Assembly (NCBI RefSeq): GCF_002113125.1
Contig: NZ_NEJP01000007.1
Span: 1-64,000 of the forward strand
DNA from: Pseudomonas sp. B20(2017)
GTDB lineage: Bacteria; Pseudomonadota; Gammaproteobacteria; Pseudomonadales; Pseudomonadaceae
Direction of reading: 5' to 3'
DNA: 64,000 bases
The first letter of the stretch is position 1. The number at the start of each line of letters is the position of its first letter. Of the stretch, positions 1-8,899 are shown piece after piece. Made by a program: the position numbers and the translations under genes. The notes below the pieces were generated by a model that saw only the letters and a program-made list of their open reading frames with translations, was not told the DNA's origin and did no database searches.

Positions 1-48
1 AACAACTTCAACCACTTGCGCTTCCGATCTCTCGTTAGCGGGAGGCGA

Positions 49-76
49 ATTCTACAGCGTTACACGCTGCTGTCAA
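49..76 (-). promoter_or_regulatory. rRNA operon promoter, proximal (fires leftwards out of window)
   Basis: Read on the minus strand, TTGACA (71-76) and TAGAAT (49-54) are separated by 16 bp and followed by a GC-rich CGCCTCCCGC discriminator. The transcribed sequence down to base 1 looks like the leader in front of Pseudomonas 16S rRNA. The 16S gene itself would lie left of the window. Known: such a GC-rich discriminator is typical of stringently controlled rRNA promoters. Inference: this is the downstream one of two tandem rrn promoters. Confidence 0.8.
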
Positions 77-252
77 CACCTCTTTTTCTCCACTTTCGAC
101 CGAGAAGATCGAACCGTTGAAAGCACCAGAACCAGCCGGCATTTCCAACTCCTTCCAGGCTTCGATGAACTGAAGCGACCCGCTCTCGAAACCTACTTAA
201 CTCATTGAATCTCAAGGAGTTTTCCGTTTCGGCTGCGCCGGAAGTGGGGCGA

Positions 253-280
253 ATTATAGAGACTCAGAATCTGCCGTCAA
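253..280 (-). promoter_or_regulatory. rRNA operon promoter, distal
   Basis: On the minus strand, TTGACG (275-280) and a perfect TATAAT (253-258) are 16 bp apart, followed by a TCGCCCC discriminator. It lies about 200 bp upstream of the second promoter of the same architecture and points the same way, as expected of a two-promoter rRNA operon. Confidence 0.7.
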
Positions 281-330
281 CCCCTACTTTCATAAATCTG
301 TCATATCAGTCAAAAAAGCCCTGAAACGCG

Positions 331-356
331 AAGGCCGACCTTAAAAGGTCGGCCTT
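331..356 (-). terminator. Intrinsic terminator-like hairpin after mmsA
   Basis: A perfect 12-bp stem (331-342 with 345-356) stands just beyond the mmsA stop codon. On the minus strand a run of six T follows after a short spacer (about 313-318). It separates mmsA transcription from the rRNA promoters, which point the same way. Confidence 0.7.
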
Positions 357-375
357 CTTTGCACTGCCCTTCTAC

Positions 376-1869
376 TTACAAGCTAGGGAAAGCGAATTGC
401 GAAGCCTCATGGCTCGCACGCTGCGGCCAGCGCTGGGTGATCGCCTTGCGACGCGTATAGAAGCGCACACCATCCGGGCCATAGGCATGCAGGTCGCCGA
501 ACAACGAACGTTTCCAACCACCGAAGCTGTGGTAAGCCACCGGCACCGGCAATGGAACGTTGACGCCGACCATGCCGACTTCAATCTCGTCGCAGAACAG
601 ACGCGCCGCTTCACCGTCACGGGTGAAGATGCAGGTGCCGTTACCGTATTCGTGATCGTTGATCAGCTGCATCGCCTCTTCCAGGCTGTTCACCCGGACG
701 ACACACAGCACCGGCCCGAAGATCTCTTCTTTATAGATACGCATATCGGGAGTGACGTTGTCGAACAGGCAGCCCCCCAGGAAGAAGCCTTCTTCGTGAC
801 CGGCAACGCTCAGACCACGACCGTCGACCACCAGGGTCGCGCCCGCCGCCACGCCGTCTTCGACATAGCCACTGACCTTGTCGCGCGCCTGACCGGTGAC
901 CAGCGGCCCCATGTCCAGACCGCAAGAAGTACCGGCACCGATTTTCAGCGCCTTGATCTGTGGAACCAGTTTGGCCACCAGTGCATCAGCCACCTGATCG
1001 CCCACACACACGGCTACCGAAATCGCCATGCAGCGTTCGCCGCAGGAACCGTAAGCCGCGCCCATCAGTGCGCTGACCGCGTTGTCCAGATCCGCATCCG
1101 GCATCAGTACCGCATGGTTCTTCGCGCCGCCCAGTGCCTGCACGCGTTTGCCGCGCTTGGTGCCTTCGGCATAGATGTATTCGGCAATCGGCGTCGAACC
1201 CACGAAGCTCAGCGCTTTGACTTCCGGCGCGTCGATCAGCGCGTCCACTGCAGTCTTGTCACCGTGCACCACGCTCAGCACACCTTTCGGCAGACCGGCT
1301 TCCAGCAGCAGTTGCGCGATCAGCAGGGTCGAGCTCGGATCACGCTCGGACGGCTTGAGGATGAAGCAGTTGCCGCAGACGATCGCCAGCGGATACATCC
1401 ACAGCGGCACCATGGCCGGAAAGTTGAACGGGGTGATACCGGCCACCACGCCCAGCGGCTGGAAGTCCGACCAGGCATCGATGTTCGGGCCGACGTTGCG
1501 GCTGTACTCGCCCTTGAGGATTTCCGGCGCTGCGCAGGCGAACTCGACGTTCTCGATACCGCGCTTCAGTTCACCGGCAGCGTCTTCCAGAGTCTTGCCA
1601 TGTTCTTCGCTGATCAATTGCGAGATGCGTGCTTCGTTCTGCTCCAGCAGTTGCTTGAAACGGAACATCACCTGGGCACGTTTGGCCGGTGGCGTGTTGC
1701 GCCAGGCCGGGAACGCAGCCTTGGCGGCATCGATGGCATGCTGGATGGTTTCGCGGCTGGCCAGCGGCAGCTTGTGGATAGCCTGACCGGTGGACGGGTT
1801 GAACACATCGACCGCGCGACCGTTCTCGGTCACCAGTTCGCCATTGATCAAATGCGGGATAACGCTCAT
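376..1869 (-). CDS. mmsA: Methylmalonate/malonate-semialdehyde dehydrogenase (CoA-acylating)
   Basis: A 497-residue aldehyde dehydrogenase of normal family length. It oxidises (methyl)malonate semialdehyde with NAD+ and CoA to propionyl- or acetyl-CoA. The oxyanion Asn sits in TPFNFP (about N149), a Rossmann GSTPIAEY motif near 225, and the nucleophile in SCGERCMA (C280); CMA after GER is typical of the MmsA branch. It lies 77 bp downstream of the omega-aminotransferase on the same strand, so the two probably form one operon. With that neighbour the likely substrate in vivo is malonate semialdehyde from beta-alanine (called BauC in P. aeruginosa), rather than the valine-pathway compound. Sequence alone does not separate these roles. 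ATG start at 1869. Confidence 0.93.
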   Translation of the reverse strand: MSVIPHLINGELVTENGRAVDVFNPSTGQAIHKLPLASRETIQHAIDAAKAAFPAWRNTPPAKRAQVMFRFKQLLEQNEARISQLISEEHGKTLEDAAGELKRGIENVEFACAAPEILKGEYSRNVGPNIDAWSDFQPLGVVAGITPFNFPAMVPLWMYPLAIVCGNCFILKPSERDPSSTLLIAQLLLEAGLPKGVLSVVHGDKTAVDALIDAPEVKALSFVGSTPIAEYIYAEGTKRGKRVQALGGAKNHAVLMPDADLDNAVSALMGAAYGSCGERCMAISVAVCVGDQVADALVAKLVPQIKALKIGAGTSCGLDMGPLVTGQARDKVSGYVEDGVAAGATLVVDGRGLSVAGHEEGFFLGGCLFDNVTPDMRIYKEEIFGPVLCVVRVNSLEEAMQLINDHEYGNGTCIFTRDGEAARLFCDEIEVGMVGVNVPLPVPVAYHSFGGWKRSLFGDLHAYGPDGVRFYTRRKAITQRWPQRASHEASQFAFPSL

Positions 1870-1946
1870 CGGGGAACTCCTGAATTCTTGTGCGCAGACG
1901 CCCGCAAGGGGCGCCTGCCATTGGCGTATCTATATAGAAGGAAAAA

Positions 1947-3296
1947 TCAGTCGAGCTTGTTCAGCACTTCGCCGACCGCGTCGAACAGACGATCAAGGTC
2001 CTGCGGCTTGCTGTTGAAGGTTGGGCCGAACTGCAGGGTGTCGCCACCGAAGCGCACGTAGAACCCGGCTTTCCACAAGGCCATGCCCGCTTCGAACGGA
2101 CGCACGATGGCGTCACCGTCACGGCCCGCGATCTGGATTGCACCGGCCAGACCGAAGTTACGAATGTCGATGACGTTCTTCGCGCCTTTCAGGCCATGCA
2201 GGGCATTTTCGAAATGCGGTGCGACTTCGGCCACGCTCTGCACCAGGTTTTCCTTTTGCAGCAGGTCGAGTGCCGCCAGGCCAGCGGCACACGCCACCGG
2301 GTGCGCCGAGTAGGTGTAGCCATGCGGGAATTCCACGGCGTATTCCGGCGTTGGCTGGTTCATGAAGGTCTGGTAGATCTCGGAGCTGGCAATCACCGCG
2401 CCCATCGGGATCGCGCCGTTGGTGACTTGCTTGGCGATGCACATCAGATCCGGGGTCACACCGAAGGTGGTGGCGCCGAACATGGTGCCGGTACGACCGA
2501 AACCGGTGATCACTTCGTCGAACACCAGCAGGATGTTGTGCTGATCGCAGATTTCACGCAGACGCTTCAGGTAACCCTGCGGCGGAACCAGCACGCCAGC
2601 GGAACCAGCCAGAGGCTCAACGAACACCGCTGCGATGTTCGAAGCATCGTGCAGCTCGATCAGCTTCAACAGCTCATCGGCCAACGCGATACCGCCCTGC
2701 TCCGGCATGCCACGAGAGAAGGCATTGCTCGCCAGCAGGGTGTGCGGCAGGTGATCGACGTCCATCATCGCCTGACCGAACAGTTTGCGGTTGCCGTTGA
2801 CGCCACCGAGGCTGGTGCCGGCGATGTTCACACCGTGATAGCCACGGGCGCGGCCGATCATTTTGGTCTTGGTCGACTGGCCTTTCAGGCGCCAGTACGC
2901 ACGGACCATTTTCACCGCGGTATCGGCACACTCGGAACCGGAGTCGGTGAAGAACACGTGATTCAGGTTGCCCGGCGTCAGGTCGGTGATTTTCTCCGCC
3001 AACTGGAACGACAGCGGGTGGCCGTACTGGAAGCCCGGCGAGTAATCGAGGGTGCCCAACTGCTTGGCCACCGCTTCCTGGATTTCCTTGCGCGTATGTC
3101 CGGCGCCGCAGGTCCAAAGACCGGACAGCGAGTCGTACACCTTGCGGCCCTTGTCGTCGATCAGCCAGCTGCCTTCGGCACCGACGATCAGGCGCGGGTC
3201 GCGCTGGAAGTTGCGGTTGGCGGTGTAGGGCATCCAGTGCGCGTCCAGCTTCAGTTGGCTGGCCAGGGGCGACGGCGCGTTTTCAGGCATGTTCAT
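1947..3296 (-). CDS. bauA: Beta-alanine/omega-amino acid--pyruvate aminotransferase
   Basis: A 449-residue class III (omega) aminotransferase that uses PLP to move an omega-amino group, typically from beta-alanine, to pyruvate, giving malonate semialdehyde and alanine. Visible motifs: DSGSECADTAVKM (cofactor phosphate region, about 118-130), FDEVITGFGRTG with the ring-binding Asp near 260, and the Schiff-base lysine in CIAKQVTNG (K289). Its product is the substrate of the next gene, mmsA/bauC, 77 bp downstream. A LysR-type regulator is divergent, with a clear dyad between them. This arrangement resembles the P. aeruginosa bau locus (established knowledge). Some uncertainty remains about substrate range, as omega-transaminases are often promiscuous. 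Confidence 0.9.
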   Translation of the reverse strand: MNMPENAPSPLASQLKLDAHWMPYTANRNFQRDPRLIVGAEGSWLIDDKGRKVYDSLSGLWTCGAGHTRKEIQEAVAKQLGTLDYSPGFQYGHPLSFQLAEKITDLTPGNLNHVFFTDSGSECADTAVKMVRAYWRLKGQSTKTKMIGRARGYHGVNIAGTSLGGVNGNRKLFGQAMMDVDHLPHTLLASNAFSRGMPEQGGIALADELLKLIELHDASNIAAVFVEPLAGSAGVLVPPQGYLKRLREICDQHNILLVFDEVITGFGRTGTMFGATTFGVTPDLMCIAKQVTNGAIPMGAVIASSEIYQTFMNQPTPEYAVEFPHGYTYSAHPVACAAGLAALDLLQKENLVQSVAEVAPHFENALHGLKGAKNVIDIRNFGLAGAIQIAGRDGDAIVRPFEAGMALWKAGFYVRFGGDTLQFGPTFNSKPQDLDRLFDAVGEVLNKLD

Positions 3297-3390
3297 CGGG
3301 CAAAACCTCGCAGGGCAATAGGCTTCAGAGAAACGGAAAGCGTTGTTGCAGCTAAATTGCCACGCGGATAAAGTCGGTGAAATTCAACTC

Positions 3391-3409
3391 TTCTAACCTT
3401 CAGTTAGAA
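3391..3409. promoter_or_regulatory. LysR-type operator between bauA and its regulator
   Basis: A perfect 7-bp inverted repeat (TTCTAAC, 5-bp gap, GTTAGAA) contains the T-N11-A core typical of LysR-family sites. It sits 27 bp before the LysR start codon and about 95 bp before bauA. Inference: the operator used by the divergent regulator for both genes. Confidence 0.65.
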
Positions 3410-3435
3410 CTTTGCTAAACAATGAGAACAACAGC

Positions 3436-4356
3436 ATGAGCAGCCGTCGCCCCGATCCACTGGCCCAGGTCAGTGACTTTGACATTCGCCTGCTGCGGAT
3501 TTTTCGCAGTGTGGTGGAGTGCGGCGGCTTCTCGGCGGCGGAAACCGTGCTCGGCATCGGTCGCTCGGCGATCAGCCAGCAGATGAGCGATCTGGAACAA
3601 CGCCTCGGCCTGCGTCTGTGCCAACGCGGGCGCGCCGGTTTCTCCCTGACCGAAGAAGGTCGCGAGGTCTATCAATCGGCGTTGCAGCTTTTAAGTGCGC
3701 TGGAAAGTTTCCGCACCGAGGTCAACGGCCTGCACCAGCACTTGCGCGGCGAGTTGATCATCGGCCTGACCGACAACCTCGTCACCCTGCCCCACATGCG
3801 CATCACCCACGCGCTCGCGCAGTTGAAGGAGCGCGGGCCGGACGTGCAGATCCAGATCCGCATGATCGCCCCCAACGAAGTCGAACAAGGCGTACTCGAC
3901 GGACGCTTGCACGTCGGCGTGGTGCCGCAGGCCAGCGCGTTGTCGGGACTGGAATATCAGCCGCTGTACAGCGAACGTTCGCTTCTCTACTGTGCAGTGG
4001 GTCATCCGCTGTTTTATGTCGACGATAAACAGCTGGATGACAAGCGCCTCAACAGCCAGGACGCCATCGCCCCGACCTTCCGTTTGCCGGCAGAGATTCA
4101 GGCGCACTATCAAGCCCTCAACTGCACCGCCAGCGCATCCGACCGTGAGGGCATGGCGTTCCTGATTCTGACCGGGCGCTACATCGGCTATCTGCCGGAT
4201 CACTACGCCAGTCTCTGGGTACAGCAAGGTCGCCTGCGCGCGCTCAAGGCCAGTACCCGCTTCTACGATTTGAGTCTGGCTTCGGTCACCCGCAAGGGCC
4301 GTCGCCCTCATCTGGTACTGGAAAGTTTTCTCGAAAGCCTCGCCGCCACCCGCTGA
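3436..4356 (+). CDS. LysR-family transcriptional regulator
   Basis: About 306 residues with the standard LysR layout: an N-terminal winged helix (FSAAETVLGIGRSAISQQMSDLEQRLG, in parts, about residues 28-55) followed by a periplasmic-binding-like effector domain. I chose the ATG at 3436 because the TTG eight codons upstream adds only a non-conserved tail. It is divergent from bauA-mmsA, with a LysR-type dyad in the shared intergenic region, so it most likely controls beta-alanine/omega-amino acid catabolism, the place held by BauR in P. aeruginosa. The inducer is not readable from the sequence. Confidence 0.88.
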   Translation: MSSRRPDPLAQVSDFDIRLLRIFRSVVECGGFSAAETVLGIGRSAISQQMSDLEQRLGLRLCQRGRAGFSLTEEGREVYQSALQLLSALESFRTEVNGLHQHLRGELIIGLTDNLVTLPHMRITHALAQLKERGPDVQIQIRMIAPNEVEQGVLDGRLHVGVVPQASALSGLEYQPLYSERSLLYCAVGHPLFYVDDKQLDDKRLNSQDAIAPTFRLPAEIQAHYQALNCTASASDREGMAFLILTGRYIGYLPDHYASLWVQQGRLRALKASTRFYDLSLASVTRKGRRPHLVLESFLESLAATR

Positions 4357-4451
4357 CGACCGGGGTTTTATTCGCCCGGGGCTTGTCCCGCGCCGGTGGT
4401 TGCGCTATCAACGCAACTGGTTGCACCCCACAGACCAACCCGGAAGTGCCT

Positions 4452-5102
4452 ATGACCTTTGAAGTCCCCGCTCACGGTGGCAAACCTGCCAGCCGCATTC
4501 GTCAGAAGAACGAAGAGACCATCATCAAAGCCGCCGAAGACGAGTTCGCCCGTCACGGGTTCAAAGGCACGAGCATGAACACCATCGCCACCAAGGCCGG
4601 GCTGCCCAAGGCGAACCTGCATTACTACTTCACCAACAAGCTCGGGTTGTACGTGGCGGTGCTGAGCAACATCCTTCAATTGTGGGACAGCACCTTCAAC
4701 ACCCTGACGGCCGAGGACGATCCGGCCGAAGCGCTGACCCGCTACATCCGCGCGAAAATGGAATTTTCCCGTCGCCAGCCGCAAGCGTCGCGAATCTTCG
4801 CGATGGAAGTGATCAGCGGCGGCGAATGTCTGACCGAATATTTCAACCAGGATTACCGCGCCTGGTTCCAGGGCCGCGCCGGCGTGTTCCAGGCCTGGAT
4901 CGACGCGGGCAAAATGGACCCGGTCGACCCGGTACACCTGATCTTCCTGTTGTGGGGCAGCACTCAGCATTACGCCGACTTCGCCACCCAGATCTGCCGC
5001 GTGACCGGTCGCAGCAAGTTGACCAAACAGGACATGGAAGACGCCGGCAACAACCTGATCCGCATCATCCTCAAAGGCTGCGGCCTCACTTCTTCTATAT
5101 AA
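4452..5102 (+). CDS. TetR-family transcriptional regulator (RutR/YcdC-like C-domain)
   Basis: A 216-residue TetR repressor. The N-terminal helix-turn-helix is seen in FKGTSMNTIATKAGLPKANLHYYF (in parts, about 38-61), and the rest is an all-helical ligand domain of the YcdC/RutR type (ending LTKQDMEDAGNNLIRIILKG). The ATG at 4452 starts the conserved region; the longer frame upstream has no plausible ribosome-binding site. Known: RutR-like regulators sense pyrimidine breakdown products, and beta-alanine is such a product, so control of the neighbouring bau genes or the downstream purine block is conceivable, but this is inference. Confidence 0.87.
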   Translation: MTFEVPAHGGKPASRIRQKNEETIIKAAEDEFARHGFKGTSMNTIATKAGLPKANLHYYFTNKLGLYVAVLSNILQLWDSTFNTLTAEDDPAEALTRYIRAKMEFSRRQPQASRIFAMEVISGGECLTEYFNQDYRAWFQGRAGVFQAWIDAGKMDPVDPVHLIFLLWGSTQHYADFATQICRVTGRSKLTKQDMEDAGNNLIRIILKGCGLTSSI

Positions 5103-5110
5103 GTCGTTTT

Positions 5111-5692
5111 ATGCCATTCACCCTCAGCGGCTTTTGCGAATTCCGCGAAGAGATTCGCAAAAGCCGTTTCATCACTTTCGCCGCGCCGATCGGCAGACCC
5201 GCTGAGGCGCAAGCCTTCATCGAGCAGCACAGCGACTTGAACGCTTCGCACAATTGCTGGGCATGGAAACTCGGCGATCAGTACCGCAGCAACGACGACG
5301 GCGAACCCGGTGGCACTGCCGGGCGACCGATTCTCGCGGCCATCGAAGCGCAGGATTGCGATCAGGTCGCGGTGCTGGTGATCCGCTGGTACGGCGGCAT
5401 TCAACTGGGCACCGGCGGTCTGGCCCGGGCCTATGGCGGCGGCGCCAACAAATGTCTGCAAGCCGCGCCGAAGATCGAGTTGATCAGTCGCGTGCCCGTG
5501 CGTTGCGCCTGCGCCTTTGGCGAACTGGCGCTGGTGAAACTGCGGGTCGCGGATCTGGGCGGATTGGTGATCGAAGAAAACTTCACCGCCAATGGTGTCG
5601 AGTTACAACTGGCCGTGGGCGAAGCGCACATCGAACTCTTGCAGAATCAGTTGGCCGACCTGAGCCGTGGGCGAATCCTGCTGCAGCGTTGA
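5111..5692 (+). CDS. YigZ/IMPACT-family protein
   Basis: About 193 residues with the UPF0029 N-terminal (IMPACT) domain: SRFITFAAPIG, the SHNCWAWKLG stretch and the signature WYGGIQLGTGGLARAYG (around residues 98-114), then a C-terminal DUF1949-type domain. It starts 9 bp after the TetR stop and is probably co-transcribed with it. The biochemical role of bacterial YigZ is poorly defined; the fold suggests nucleic acid or ribosome interaction. The family assignment is firm, the function is not. Confidence 0.85.
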   Translation: MPFTLSGFCEFREEIRKSRFITFAAPIGRPAEAQAFIEQHSDLNASHNCWAWKLGDQYRSNDDGEPGGTAGRPILAAIEAQDCDQVAVLVIRWYGGIQLGTGGLARAYGGGANKCLQAAPKIELISRVPVRCACAFGELALVKLRVADLGGLVIEENFTANGVELQLAVGEAHIELLQNQLADLSRGRILLQR

Positions 5693-6229
5693 AGCCCCGC
5701 CATGTTTTAGGGCACAAGCCGATTAGCTTATACCCGAGACTTGCCCACATCCGCTGTGCACCCGGCTGTGGATAACCTGAGCACAGGATGCTGTAACCCT
5801 TCTGTCACGTGGCTTTGCGGGATTTGCTCACTTTTCGTCCAATCGCCCATCACAACGAACAATTTCACGTAAAAACAATCGCTTAGCGTTGTTTATCGCC
5901 TTTAGAAGAAAGGCCGGCAGTGCTTATGCCCGGGATTTTGTCTTGCGCACAAATACTGTGGAGCAACCTGTGGATAAGCCGTTCATGGCTGGCGCAGTCG
6001 CAGGTTCTGCATGGCTTCTGCGGGATTGCTCGTTTTTTGATCAGCCCGGTGCGGGCAAAACTGGAGCCTGATCAAAGGCTTTGCCCTCAAGTGGTGCCGC
6101 GCAAGACGTCGAATTCATTTCACAGGCTCTACGCCACAGGCTGGCAAACAGCGGTCGTGCAGGTTCCTGACTCAATGGCCAGGAAATTGCTTTATCCACA
6201 GGCACAACTCCAAGCGACCCGAGCCTGTC
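5693..6229. other. 537-bp gene-free interval with a long imperfect direct repeat and DnaA-box 9-mers
   Basis: I see no credible coding sequence here. The interval holds three exact DnaA-box 9-mers: TGTGGATAA at 5767-5775 and 5969-5977, and TTATCCACA at 6192-6200. The first two lie in two copies of an approximately 100-bp imperfect direct repeat (5740-5837 and 5942-6039). The region is the leader of the purine ABC transporter operon. See findings. Confidence 0.6.
5740..6039 (+). repeat. Imperfect direct repeat, two ~100-bp units carrying DnaA boxes
   Basis: Unit A (5740-5837) and unit B (5942-6039) are offset by 202 bp. In both, CTTGC-N-CACA is followed at identical spacing by CTGTG, then TGTGGATAA 27 bp after the unit start, then a TGGCTT-TGCGGGATT-GCTC block exactly 43 bp after the box start. 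Upstream, both are preceded by GCTTAT-N-CCCG. Sequence between these anchors has diverged. Confidence 0.7.
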
Positions 6230-7780
6230 ATGTCAAACCCCACGCCCATACCGCGCCTGCAACTGCGCCATATCAGCAAACGTTATCCCGGTTGCCTCGC
6301 CAATGACGCCATCGACCTCAGCATCGCTCCCGGTGAAATCCACGCACTGCTCGGTGAAAACGGTGCAGGCAAAAGCACCTTGATGAAGATCATCTACGGC
6401 GTCACCCAGGCCGATTCGGGCGAGATGCTCTGGCAGGGCCAACCGGTGACCATGCGCAACCCGGCCCAGGCGCGGCAGTTGGGCATCGGCATGGTGTTTC
6501 AGCATTTTTCGCTGTTCGAGACTCTGAGCGTTGCGCAAAACATCGCACTGGCGATGGGCCCGGCGGCCGGTTCGCCGAAACAGCTTGAAGCGAAAATCTC
6601 TGAAGTGTCGCGCCGATATGGCATGGCGCTGGAACCCCAGCGACTTGTCCACAGCCTGTCGATCGGCGAGCGGCAACGGGTCGAGATTGTTCGTTGCCTG
6701 ATGCAGGACATTCGCCTGCTGATTCTCGATGAGCCGACCTCGGTGCTCACGCCGCAGGAAGCCGATGAGTTGTTCATCACCCTGCGCCGGCTCGCGGCCG
6801 AGGGCTGCAGCATTCTGTTCATCAGCCACAAACTCGGCGAGGTGCGCGCCTTGTGTCACAGCGCCACGGTGCTGCGTGGCGGTCGGGTGGCCGGTCATTG
6901 CGTACCGGCCGACTGCACTGATCGGCAACTGGCGCAATTGATGGTGGGAGAAGCCGCGACATTGATCGGCGAGTTCACGAAAGCCACCGGCGGCGCGGCG
7001 TTTTTGCAGGTCAGCGGATTGAACTGGTACAACCCGGACCCGTTCGGCTGCTCCCTGAGCGACATCGACCTGCAGGTGCGCAGCGGTGAAATCGTCGGCA
7101 TCGCTGGCGTGGCAGGCAACGGTCAGGACGAGTTACTCGCATTGCTCAGCGGCGAACAGACACTGCCCCGCGACGCAGCGCAGACCATCCGCTTCCGAGA
7201 ACACGCCGTCGCCGATCTGCGCCCGGATGCGCGACGCAAACTCGGTCTGGCGTTCGTCCCCGCCGAACGCCTCGGGCATGGCGCGGTGCCGGACATGAGC
7301 CTGGCGGACAACGCCCTGCTTACCGCCTTCCAACAAGGCCTGATCAGCCACGGCTTGATCGAGCGCGGCAAAGTCGAAGCCCTCGCCGAAACGATCATCC
7401 AGCGCTTCGGCGTGAAAACCCCGGACACTCAAACCGCTGCCCGCAGCCTGTCCGGCGGCAACCTGCAGAAATTCATCCTCGGCCGGGAAATCCTCCAGCA
7501 ACCGAAACTGCTGATCGCCGCGCATCCGACCTGGGGCGTGGATGTCGGCGCGGCGGCCACCATTCATCGGGCGCTGATTGCCCTGCGCGATGCGGGGGCG
7601 GCGATTCTGGTGATCTCCGAAGACCTCGACGAACTGTTCCAGATCAGCGATCGCCTCGGCGCGCTGTGCGGCGGGCGTCTGTCGGCGTTGCAGGACACCG
7701 CGCTGACCCGACTCAGCGACGTCGGCGGCTGGATGGCCGGCCAGTTCGACACCCCTCAATCACAACCGGCCACGGTTTAA
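6230..7780 (+). CDS. ABC transporter ATP-binding protein, BMP/nucleoside-type (two ATPase domains)
   Basis: A 516-residue double ATPase of the sugar/nucleoside (YufO-like) type. Domain 1 is complete: Walker [10 protein letters not shown] (42-50), signature LSIGERQ, Walker B LLILDEPT. Domain 2 keeps the LSGGNLQKF signature, but its Walker A is degenerate (GVAGNGQDE, no GK[ST]) and its Walker B reads [10 protein letters not shown], as is usual in this family where one site hydrolyses ATP poorly. It is followed by two permeases, and the BmpA-type binding protein is encoded at 14535. With purine deaminases around it, the expected substrates are purine nucleosides or nucleobases (inference). The ATG at 6230 opens the conserved region. 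Confidence 0.92.
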   Translation: MSNPTPIPRLQLRHISKRYPGCLANDAIDLSIAPGEIHALLGENGAGKSTLMKIIYGVTQADSGEMLWQGQPVTMRNPAQARQLGIGMVFQHFSLFETLSVAQNIALAMGPAAGSPKQLEAKISEVSRRYGMALEPQRLVHSLSIGERQRVEIVRCLMQDIRLLILDEPTSVLTPQEADELFITLRRLAAEGCSILFISHKLGEVRALCHSATVLRGGRVAGHCVPADCTDRQLAQLMVGEAATLIGEFTKATGGAAFLQVSGLNWYNPDPFGCSLSDIDLQVRSGEIVGIAGVAGNGQDELLALLSGEQTLPRDAAQTIRFREHAVADLRPDARRKLGLAFVPAERLGHGAVPDMSLADNALLTAFQQGLISHGLIERGKVEALAETIIQRFGVKTPDTQTAARSLSGGNLQKFILGREILQQPKLLIAAHPTWGVDVGAAATIHRALIALRDAGAAILVISEDLDELFQISDRLGALCGGRLSALQDTALTRLSDVGGWMAGQFDTPQSQPATV

Positions 7781-7792
7781 CGGAGTTTTCCC

Positions 7793-8899
7793 ATGTTGCT
7801 TTCCCTCGAACCCCGTGGCCGGCAATCGCGCTTGATGCTGTGGTGCTCGCCAGTGCTTGCGGCGACGCTGACGCTGATCTGCGGATCGTTGCTGTTCGTC
7901 GCCCTTGGCCACGATCCACTGAAAACTTTGCACACCTTGTTGATCGCCCCGGTCAGCGACCTGTACGGCGTCTCCGAACTGCTGGTCAAAACCCTGCCGA
8001 TCCTGCTGTGTGCGCTGGGCCTTGCGGTGGCCTATCAGGCGCGGATCTGGAACATCGGCGCCGAAGGCCAGTTGCTGCTCGGCGCCCTGGCCGGCAGTGC
8101 GCTGGCGGTGAACATCATCGACATGCAAAGCCGCTGGGCGCTGGTGCTGATCCTGCTCACCGGCACCCTCGCCGGCGCCGCGTGGGCCGGGCTCACTGCC
8201 TGGTTGCGCACACGCTTCAACGCCAACGAAATCCTTACCAGCATCATGCTCAATTACATCGCGCTGAACCTGTTGCTGTTCTGCGTGCACGGGCCGCTGA
8301 AAGATCCGGCCGGGTTCAACTTTCCCGAGTCGGCGATGTTCAGCGATGCCAGCCGCCTGCCGCTGTTGATGGAGGACGGTCGGGCGCATATCGGCGTGTA
8401 TTTCGCCTTGCTTGCGCTGGTTGCGGTGTGGGTGTTGTTGCAGAAAAGCTTCGTCGGTTTCCAGATCAAGGTCTTGGGGCTGGACAAGCGTGCGGCAGGA
8501 TTTGTCGGGTTTCGCGAGAAGCGTCTGATCTGGCTGGCGCTGTTAATCAGCGGTGGATTGGCCGGGCTTGCCGGTGTCTGCGAAGTCACCGGGCCGATCG
8601 GTCAACTGGTGCCGCAAGTCTCGCCGGGCTACGGCTATGCGGCGATCACCGTGGCGTTTCTCGGGCGGCTCAATCCCATCGGGATTCTGTTTTCCAGCCT
8701 GTTGATGGCGCTGCTGTACATCGGTGGCGAGAGCGCACAGATGACGTTGAATCTGCCACAGGCGATCACCCAGCTGTTCCAGGGAATGATGCTGTTTTTC
8801 CTGCTGGCCTGTGACGTGCTGATCCTCTATCGGCCACGTCTTAACCTGCGCTGGGTACGGCGCACTTCTACCACCGCCGTAACCGCCGGAGCGCTGTGA
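7793..8899 (+). CDS. ABC transporter permease (BMP/nucleoside family, YufP-like)
   Basis: A 368-residue inner-membrane permease of the branched-chain/BMP superfamily with about nine hydrophobic segments. Family hallmarks include ARIWNIGAEGQLLLGALAGS (residues ~82-101) and NEILTSIMLNYIALNLL, which carry the conserved cytoplasmic loop contacts. It begins 12 bp after the ATPase stop and its stop overlaps the next permease start, so translation is coupled. The two permeases form the transmembrane channel of the putative purine/nucleoside importer. Confidence 0.9.
   Translation: MLLSLEPRGRQSRLMLWCSPVLAATLTLICGSLLFVALGHDPLKTLHTLLIAPVSDLYGVSELLVKTLPILLCALGLAVAYQARIWNIGAEGQLLLGALAGSALAVNIIDMQSRWALVLILLTGTLAGAAWAGLTAWLRTRFNANEILTSIMLNYIALNLLLFCVHGPLKDPAGFNFPESAMFSDASRLPLLMEDGRAHIGVYFALLALVAVWVLLQKSFVGFQIKVLGLDKRAAGFVGFREKRLIWLALLISGGLAGLAGVCEVTGPIGQLVPQVSPGYGYAAITVAFLGRLNPIGILFSSLLMALLYIGGESAQMTLNLPQAITQLFQGMMLFFLLACDVLILYRPRLNLRWVRRTSTTAVTAGAL

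Noticed and set aside
5740..6200. Possible chromosomal replication origin
   Set aside because: Three DnaA boxes are present, but the flanking genes (dnaA, dnaN, rpmH) that mark Pseudomonas oriC are absent and no AT-rich unwinding element is evident. Kept as a repeat finding only.
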